From Duncaniella sp. (GTDB lineage: Bacteria > Bacteroidota > Bacteroidia > Bacteroidales > Muribaculaceae): a stretch of DNA of 5,360 bases. Under the pieces are notes generated by a model, which was not told the DNA's origin, ran no database searches, and saw only the letters and a list, made by a program, of their open reading frames with translations. The DNA is taken from contig JAFLRW010000116.1 in NCBI GenBank assembly GCA_022511285.1, positions 528 to 5,887 of the forward strand. The letters are read 5' to 3'. Below, in pieces: positions 1 through 5,360 of this stretch. How positions within the stretch are numbered: the first letter of the stretch is position 1; each line of letters opens with the position of its first letter. Made by a program: the position numbers and the translations under genes.

Positions 1-1156
1 AGCATCCGCCGTCATGGCGTATGGTGATGTTGCGCAGCTCGACGTTGCGCACGGGGTGGCCAGGAAGGCCGGTGATTGATGAGCCTCCGGGGCCGGCCTC
101 GTCGATGAGGATGTCGTGGAGAATGACGCCGTCGATGGTCCCGATTTGGCTGACAGGGCAGTCGGGTGAATAAGGACGGGCGCGATTGGCCAGGCGTATG
201 AAAATGGGACACTGTGTGCCACGGATAGTAATGTCTGAGATGTCAATGTTGCGCATCATACCGCCGTCGACTATCTCAAGCGATATGGCTGAGTGGCCTA
301 TGCCGCCTTCGTAGCCGAAATATTGTGATGACTGGTCGGCCGATGGTTTGACGGTGATGCCTCGGATTATGATGTTGCGGAATCCCCCGTTGGTCTCGGT
401 GCCGAGTTTGATGGCATTGCAGTGGGAAGAGACAGTGCAATTACTGATGGTGATATCCTCGCAGAGGCGGGGGGATGTGGATTTGAGGGTGATGGCGTCG
501 TCGTCGGAGTCGGCAATCATGTTGCTGACGGTGACGTCGTGGCACCCGTCAAGGTCGAGGGCGTCGTTGTTGAAGTTGTTGCGGTTGTAGACGGTGATTC
601 TGTCAATGCGCACACGGTCGCACGCCAAATAGTGTTGCATCCAGCATCCGGAGTTACGCAGGGTGATGCCTGTGACAGCGATGTCGGAGGAGCAGATGAA
701 TCGGAGTAGGTGTGGGCGAGTGATACCCTCGTCGTCCCAGGTCAGTTTTGGGAATGCTTTGCCACGCCCGTCGATGGTTCCGGAGCCGGAGATTGATGTG
801 TGGCTGACACCGTCGGCATAGATGAGCTGTATGGTGGGTGTGTGGGTGCGCAACGAGACGTAGTCGGTCTTCACCGGTGTATAGTCGGCAATGTCGGTGG
901 AGCCATAGAGAGTTGCCCCGCTTTCGAGGTGGAGGTCGACGTTGCTTTTCAGGAAGATGGAGCCTGTCTTGTAGCTACCGGCCGGGATGAGCACGCGTCC
1001 GCCACCGGACTCGGAGCAGATGTCGATGGCTTGCTGGATGGCAGCGGTGGAGAGGTGTGTAGTGTCGGAGACGGCTCCGTAGTCAGTAATGTTGTAGACG
1101 GCGGCTGAGGCTGTGAGTGAAGCGCTCAGAGAGATGGCGAGGAGAAAACGTTTCAT
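1..1156 (-). CDS. Secreted GH28-like (polygalacturonase-type) right-handed beta-helix glycosidase, 3'-partial
   Basis: 385 codons are present and the gene runs off the left edge. The ATG at 1156-1154 is chosen because it gives a clear Sec signal peptide (residues 1-19) directly before the mature start VYNITDYGA. Residues 20-91 match the N-terminal pectate-lyase-superfamily module seen in many GH28 proteins (AIQQAID, SGGGRVLIPAG, LKSNVDLHLESGATL). Residues from about 115 onward show beta-helix rungs of the form x-N-I-x-I-x-x-I. GH28 catalytic acids are present: Asp198 in NNDALD (NTD motif) and Asp219/Asp220 in SDDDAITLKS (DD motif), spaced 21/22 residues as in classical polygalacturonases. The GHG motif is replaced by HCN (245-247) before AIKLGTE, and the region expected to hold RIK reads SLE (292-294). 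Later, PIFIRLANRARP (317-328) resembles a Bacteroidota GH28 subgroup. Family-level assignment is solid. The substrate is unknown: a pectin-related polymer is plausible, but unmodified homogalacturonan is doubtful given the missing motifs. It follows sprA with a 4-base overlap. Confidence 0.9.
   Translation of the reverse strand, partial: MKRFLLAISLSASLTASAAVYNITDYGAVSDTTHLSTAAIQQAIDICSESGGGRVLIPAGSYKTGSIFLKSNVDLHLESGATLYGSTDIADYTPVKTDYVSLRTHTPTIQLIYADGVSHTSISGSGTIDGRGKAFPKLTWDDEGITRPHLLRFICSSDIAVTGITLRNSGCWMQHYLACDRVRIDRITVYNRNNFNNDALDLDGCHDVTVSNMIADSDDDAITLKSTSPRLCEDITISNCTVSSHCNAIKLGTETNGGFRNIIIRGITVKPSADQSSQYFGYEGGIGHSAISLEIVDGGMMRNIDISDITIRGTQCPIFIRLANRARPYSPDCPVSQIGTIDGVILHDILIDEAGPGGSSITGLPGHPVRNVELRNITIRHDGGC
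1100..1156 (-). other. Sec signal peptide of the GH28-like protein
   Basis: Residues 1-19 have a basic start (Lys2, Arg3), a hydrophobic core FLLAISL and an Ala/Ser-rich end with small residues at -3 and -1 (SAA before Val20). There is no Cys after the cleavage region, so this reads as a signal peptidase I substrate and not a lipoprotein. The exact cleavage site (after Ala18 or Ala19) is inferred by eye. Confidence 0.87.
1153..1156 (-). other. ATGA stop/start overlap joining sprA to the GH28-like gene
   Basis: The minus strand reads CGATGAAA: TGA (1155-1153) ends sprA in the frame ...Leu-Ala-Arg, and ATG (1156-1154) starts the next gene as Met-Lys-Arg. Such overlaps usually mean co-transcription and translation by re-initiation. 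I see no strong Shine-Dalgarno-like AGGAGG run just upstream (the preceding bases are CTATCCTTAGCACG); Bacteroidota often lack one, and its absence fits re-initiation after the sprA stop. Confidence 0.9.
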
Positions 1157-4100
1157 CGTGCTAAGGATAGATTAAGGTTGATGCCAAACGAGGTGTTTGT
1201 GGTGGGATAGGATGTAGATGATACTATGGGGGTGTTAATCTGATGGTCGAAGAAGGCGCCAATGGTGAGGCGGCGCGACATTATATAGTTGGCGGTCAGA
1301 TTCATATTTATGGTGCGTGTGCCAGATGTGGCTTGGGTGTAGGCGGTCTCGATGCGACGGATTAGGGCTTGTGTTTCGGCAAATGAGAAGTCGCCTTTGA
1401 TGGTGAGGTCGTTGGAGATTCCGCGTCCGGAGCCTTTCATCTTCAGCACAGTATTGAAACCCACTATTTTGTAGCCGAGTCCGAAAGTGAGTCCCCGTTG
1501 GTTGGCTTCAACCACTTGACCGGCAGAGGTGTTAAGTGTGAGCGTCCGTGAGTCGCGATACTCGGCAGAGAGGGTCATTTCGTTTTTGAGTGTGGCAGAT
1601 GCGCCGATGAGTGGAGCGAATTTCTCGGTAATAGCCACTGACGAGATGTTGAATGGCGATGAAGGATAGGGCTGCCCGGTCTGCTCGTTGAGAGCAAAGC
1701 CGAGCCCAGGCATGCCGGGGGCTTCCATCCAGTTGAGGAACGAGGAGTAGGAGCCAACGCTGTAGGTGCACTGATAGACGTGGTTCAAGGTGAAACTCTT
1801 GAAGATATTTGCCATATTACCGAGATAGATGAGCCCGTCGTAGGTAATTCGCCAGTTGGGGAGGGCCGCAGCGAGCGATGGGAATGGGTCGAGATACTGT
1901 TTATCCGGATTGGTGCCGGAGTATGCTGCTATGAAGGCGGGGATGAGCACGTCGGAGCCGGTGCGCGACACGCCACCAACTTCGGGCTTGTAGGGATTGC
2001 CGGCCAAGATATTACCCTCCATGAATCCTCCCTGTGGATAGCGGGCTCCGGCATATTGACTCTCAATGCGACCTGCCATCACGGGAATATAGCTGAGGAA
2101 GCGGTCGAATGATTCGGAGCGGTAGCCGTCGTCGGCATTAAAGTATTTGAGAGCTGTTTTCAGCGCTACGTGAGTCTTGGTGTATGAGCCGGTAAGAGAT
2201 GTGGGCATATTGTTATACATAAACTGCACGGAGCGGTTGTTATTGCGTGTGCGATTGGTGGTGAGCACTATTTTCAGCCCTTTGAGAGGTTCGAGTGTGA
2301 GCTCAAAGTTTACCTCGGTGGTGTTAGAGAAGTTGGCCGGAGAGGTTTGTCCATCGTCAGTGATTAACCATCCGCGGTCGAGAGCTTTGTTGATATAATC
2401 CTCTCCGGCAAACCCGAAGGCGAAGTCGAGGCCGGGAGCCATCGGGCCGGCACTGTGTGTCTGTCCGAAGATATTGCCAATCTGTGGGCGAAAAAGCGGG
2501 AGCGAGAGGGTGCGGGTGGAGCGGAATTTGACGGAGGCGTTGCGTGGCGACATTAGGAGGCGCGACGCATATTCGCCAATGTTGCGCCATAGATTCTTCT
2601 CATCTTTGAGAATCTCCTCAACCGTGATTTTGATGTTCTTATTATCCTTTGTGAGAATCTCAATGCTGTTGGCATCCACCACCTTATGAGTGATTTTGAA
2701 GGGCTTGCCGTCGACTGTCTGAGCCGTCACCTTTACTTTCTGATTGCGCAGATTGTGTTTCACAATCAGAGTGGTGTCGGGTTTGAGGGTAAATGTGCGA
2801 TCAAATTTCTTAGGTTTGCGTGTCTGAGTTGAGGTCCGCTTGGCCTGAAACCTCTGATTGACCTCCTTGGTATATTTAAATTTGTTGTAGATATCCTCGA
2901 AAGAGACACGGCCGTCAGTGTTGAAGGTTGACTGGTTGGCAATTGAGTGGCCCATCGCGATGCCGTCAACTTCTGCCCCACGGTCCCACCGATAGGTGGC
3001 GTTGTATGACACATTGGCCGTCTTAATCCAGTCAAGGAACGGGATGCGTGAGAAGGGTGCGCGATAGTTGGCCACAAACGACTGATTATAGCTCCAGGGA
3101 GTCCCCATGTGCAATAGGCTTTGCATTACCGTGTCTTTCCACTCTTTATATTGGTCGGGGAACAGCCTGCGGTTGACTGCGCCCATAGTCTCCTCGATGC
3201 GGGCGGCAGTGTTGGAGTTGAAATTTATGGAGAGGGTCTTTGTGAGATTCCAAGTCAGGGCAAATTGGCGATCCCAAAGGAAATTTTTGCTGACCGACAC
3301 CGGCAGTTGGAAGTCGACATCTGTTTCCGAACGAGTCTGCAGTTCGTAGTAGTAGCGCGAGAGGTTGGTGAGGAACGATATATTTGTAGGAACATAGTTT
3401 AGCTCCCACTCTTTGAGAAACTTAGCGTTTTTGCTCTTTGAAGTGAGCGATGCAAACGGTTTCCACGGCTTAACGTATGGGGTGTAGCTGTATTGAAACG
3501 ACCCGCGATAATCGTTGGTGTTTTCATACTCCGTGGTGGGATCGGTCTTGGACTGCTTGTTGAATGAAAAGTTGAGAGTGAAGTTGGCAGGATCCCACGG
3601 CATAGGGTTCTTAGACTTGACATCGAATTTCAATCCTGAAATCGAGAAGCTTTGAATCGTCGATCTCTCCACGGCAAAAGCCTCGATAGAGTCGCGCTGA
3701 TGCCGGTTAGTGCAGTCGTCGAGAGCATTGCGGAGCTTTACGTCTTGATCAAGTGGATTGTAGAGAGGTGTCACCTTTTCTTTTGTGACCGAATAGTAGA
3801 TAGGAGCATGGAGCTTGGCCTTTTCGGGGAGGAAGCGTCCGGCATCCACCTGCATGGCAAAGTTATACTGTTCATAGTCGTCCATGCGGCGCGAGTTGAG
3901 AGCCTGGTCGACGGAGCCGAAACCGGCTGTCTCTATATGGGCGCCGACGTTGAGCGTGGCAATGTCTGAGACGCCGACGTTGAGGTTGCCTTTGGCTGCC
4001 CAGCCGCCTGAGTTGTTGAAGTCAGTCACTTTCAGTTCGTTGAGCCATACTATGCCGTCTTTTACGGTGGGAGAATTGTTGCGCACACCGATGAGCATCA

Positions 4101-5360
4101 CTCTGATGTCGGAGATTGAAGGATTGCCCATCACGGCTATACGGTTGTGGTCGTTGTCGGGGTCGCGTCCGGTGTATGCCACCCCGAATCCCACACCGGG
4201 CTGTCCTTCGTTCTTAGCTCTATTGCGCTCCTTTTTGAGGTCGACGAGAGTCTGGAGGTCAAAGTCCATATAGTTGCTGCGCGGCCACACTTCGCGGCGG
4301 TCAGTGGGAGAGTCGCTGTATTTTCCGAAGGGGGTTAGCTCCAGAGGAATTTCATATTCATAGTAGTTGCTCTTCACGTCGGAGCCGAGGCGAATGAATA
4401 CCGAGAGTTCACCTGAGCGCAGGTTGGTGTTGTCGTCAATCAGTTTTTCGGCGTGTATCCACATCTGCATGCGCTTATAGTTGCGCAGGTCGAGCAGAGT
4501 GTTGCGATATACGGCACGAGCGTCGCCGGGCTGAAGCCCTGTGACTTTCATTGACATCGACTGCTCGTTGAGCTGCAGAATCTGGCTCTGACCGGGGTCC
4601 TGTATACGTGTCACACCGGGTGGGAGGACGTAGTTGACCGGCTGACGGTCAGCATTCTCCTCAATGTTGACCACAGAGATGTCGAGCTCACCTTCGGCGG
4701 GAGCATCTCCGCGAGTGTTGAGATTGAAGTCGTAGGTGCGCCATTCCCCCTTGACAAGCTCCAGGGTGGCGAAACGCAGGTGGGTGGGCTTGGTGAACCC
4801 GGTCATAAACATACGGGCAAAGCGGATGGTGGAGAAGTCGGTGATATTGCCCACCACCTTCTGATAGTCGGAGAGGGGTATCTTGAATTGATACCACACC
4901 ACCTCTTGAGTGGTGCCGTCGTGGTTGGCCACGATGCTCACCTGCTTGTCCGTGATATAGTTACGTCCAACTTCAAGGTCCTCGGGGCGGATTGACACTT
5001 TGTATTGGAAATAGCGCTCATATTCGTTAAGGGTATTGTCTTGATTGATATCCTCGACATCAGGGAGCGAGCGAGATGATTGGTAAAGGGGATCGGGGGC
5101 ATCGTCGGGCGATAGGGAGTTGCCTTCCATGCCATTGTATCGCTTATATCGTTCCAACACTCCGAGTCGCTGTTCGTCATAGTCATATCCGCGGAAGAAG
5201 TGATAATTATCGCCTGCGGGGTCGTTGAAGGGAGAGAATTTATCTTCCTGCATTTTTGCGACCACCTCGGGAGATAGGCGGGAACGAAGCTGCTCGAGAT
5301 AGTCGCGGTAGCTTGTGAATTCAAACTCGTCGTCGTTGCTCAGTCCGTCGAGTCCCACAT
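1153..5360 (-). CDS. sprA: SprA/Sov, T9SS outer-membrane translocon (5'-partial, C-terminal 1,401 residues)
   Basis: SprA (Sov in Porphyromonas gingivalis) is the very large single-chain beta-barrel pore of the type IX secretion system; folded cargo crosses the outer membrane through it, and in gliding species it is also needed for motility. Recognised by reading the protein. Counting from the first complete codon in the window (GTG, Val, 5358-5356), family-typical stretches are VGLDGL at 1-6, GGWAAKG from 451, GFGSVDQ at 479-485, YNPLD at 533-537, FLDW at 774-777, GWLITDDG from 996, VLIPAFIAAYSG from 1137, PNWRITYDGL at 1167-1176, and an alternating hydrophobic C-terminal barrel segment. The initial GTG is an internal valine, not a start: the frame is open to the window edge, and the preceding codon ends in AT, as expected for an Asp before VGLDGL. 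Family members are about 2,300-2,500 residues, so roughly 900-1,100 N-terminal residues lie off the right edge. The frame is intact and ends in TGA at 1155-1153, overlapping the next gene. Identity is near certain; whether the full gene is intact cannot be seen. Confidence 0.97.
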   Translation of the reverse strand, partial: VGLDGLSNDDEFEFTSYRDYLEQLRSRLSPEVVAKMQEDKFSPFNDPAGDNYHFFRGYDYDEQRLGVLERYKRYNGMEGNSLSPDDAPDPLYQSSRSLPDVEDINQDNTLNEYERYFQYKVSIRPEDLEVGRNYITDKQVSIVANHDGTTQEVVWYQFKIPLSDYQKVVGNITDFSTIRFARMFMTGFTKPTHLRFATLELVKGEWRTYDFNLNTRGDAPAEGELDISVVNIEENADRQPVNYVLPPGVTRIQDPGQSQILQLNEQSMSMKVTGLQPGDARAVYRNTLLDLRNYKRMQMWIHAEKLIDDNTNLRSGELSVFIRLGSDVKSNYYEYEIPLELTPFGKYSDSPTDRREVWPRSNYMDFDLQTLVDLKKERNRAKNEGQPGVGFGVAYTGRDPDNDHNRIAVMGNPSISDIRVMLIGVRNNSPTVKDGIVWLNELKVTDFNNSGGWAAKGNLNVGVSDIATLNVGAHIETAGFGSVDQALNSRRMDDYEQYNFAMQVDAGRFLPEKAKLHAPIYYSVTKEKVTPLYNPLDQDVKLRNALDDCTNRHQRDSIEAFAVERSTIQSFSISGLKFDVKSKNPMPWDPANFTLNFSFNKQSKTDPTTEYENTNDYRGSFQYSYTPYVKPWKPFASLTSKSKNAKFLKEWELNYVPTNISFLTNLSRYYYELQTRSETDVDFQLPVSVSKNFLWDRQFALTWNLTKTLSINFNSNTAARIEETMGAVNRRLFPDQYKEWKDTVMQSLLHMGTPWSYNQSFVANYRAPFSRIPFLDWIKTANVSYNATYRWDRGAEVDGIAMGHSIANQSTFNTDGRVSFEDIYNKFKYTKEVNQRFQAKRTSTQTRKPKKFDRTFTLKPDTTLIVKHNLRNQKVKVTAQTVDGKPFKITHKVVDANSIEILTKDNKNIKITVEEILKDEKNLWRNIGEYASRLLMSPRNASVKFRSTRTLSLPLFRPQIGNIFGQTHSAGPMAPGLDFAFGFAGEDYINKALDRGWLITDDGQTSPANFSNTTEVNFELTLEPLKGLKIVLTTNRTRNNNRSVQFMYNNMPTSLTGSYTKTHVALKTALKYFNADDGYRSESFDRFLSYIPVMAGRIESQYAGARYPQGGFMEGNILAGNPYKPEVGGVSRTGSDVLIPAFIAAYSGTNPDKQYLDPFPSLAAALPNWRITYDGLIYLGNMANIFKSFTLNHVYQCTYSVGSYSSFLNWMEAPGMPGLGFALNEQTGQPYPSSPFNISSVAITEKFAPLIGASATLKNEMTLSAEYRDSRTLTLNTSAGQVVEANQRGLTFGLGYKIVGFNTVLKMKGSGRGISNDLTIKGDFSFAETQALIRRIETAYTQATSGTRTINMNLTANYIMSRRLTIGAFFDHQINTPIVSSTSYPTTNTSFGINLNLSLAR
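2599..2880 (-). other. Lys-rich soluble insert within the SprA barrel region
   Basis: Residues about 827-920 of the visible SprA fragment interrupt the beta-barrel-like sequence with a hydrophilic, strongly basic stretch (KPKKFDRTF, KHNLRNQKVKVT, KDNKNIKITVEE). It reads like a small beta-rich domain followed by a short acidic/basic helix, then returns to barrel-type sequence at RNASVKFRSTRTLSLP. From memory, Bacteroidales SprA proteins carry a comparable insert that flavobacterial ones replace with a different, shorter segment; this is not verified here. Its side of the membrane and its role are unknown. Confidence 0.5.

Noticed and set aside
12..212. A 66-codon minus-strand frame rich in Arg, His and Pro.
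   Set aside because: It overlaps the GH28-like gene on the same strand in another frame. The true frame continues through here with typical beta-helix sequence (for example NVELRNITIR), so this is an out-of-frame artefact.
500..565. The Asp-rich stretches of the beta-helix as calcium-binding sites or a tandem repeat.
   Set aside because: Their spacing and context match the GH28 catalytic NTD and DD motifs, which explain them without a separate metal-site or repeat claim.
348..1108. Several plus-strand open frames (348-590, 422-709, 800-1108) opposite the GH28-like gene.
   Set aside because: They run antisense to a gene with clear family motifs and a signal peptide. Their products are low-complexity Val/Gly/Asp strings that mirror the repeated ATC/ACC/GAC codons of the beta-helix, with no recognisable domain.
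1780..4995. Plus-strand open frames up to 129 codons (for example 1780-2112, 3652-3969, 3884-4273) opposite sprA.
   Set aside because: They are shadows of the well-conserved sprA reading frame, with no family resemblance or gene-like context.
5356..5358. The GTG as a start codon for a separate 1,401-residue protein.
   Set aside because: The encoded VGLDGL is an internal SprA segment, the frame is open to the window edge, and SprA proteins need a long N-terminal half and a signal peptide that are absent here.

Overview
The window is fully coding and comes from the Bacteroidota, most likely the order Bacteroidales. I infer this from the identity of the main gene: it encodes the C-terminal 1,401 residues of SprA (called Sov in Porphyromonas), the outer-membrane translocon of the type IX secretion system (T9SS), which is confined to this phylum. 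The GC-moderate, C-rich wobble usage and the polysaccharide-degrading neighbour would suit a gut lineage such as Muribaculaceae, but that family-level placement is only a guess.

Layout, in the direction of transcription (both genes on the minus strand, read right to left). (1) From the right edge (5360) to 1153 lies the 3' portion of sprA. It enters the window already open, so roughly the first 40% of the protein is beyond the right edge. (2) From 1156 to the left edge lies the first 385 codons of a secreted right-handed beta-helix protein of the glycoside hydrolase family 28 (polygalacturonase-like) type, with an obvious signal peptide. Its C-terminus is beyond the left edge. The two genes overlap by four bases (ATGA), so they share a transcript and are probably translationally coupled. 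There is no intergenic space, and I see no promoter, terminator, RNA gene, mobile element, repeat or CRISPR array.

Functionally, SprA is the pore through which T9SS cargo crosses the outer membrane. The downstream enzyme is exported by Sec and probably acts on a pectin-like or other acidic or rhamnose-containing polysaccharide in the periplasm or at the cell surface. Whether it is T9SS cargo depends on its unseen C-terminus. The points most worth a second look are the direct coupling of a GH28-like gene to sprA, and the loss in that enzyme of the GHG and RIK motifs of classical polygalacturonases while the three catalytic aspartates are retained. I found no convincing undescribed system here.
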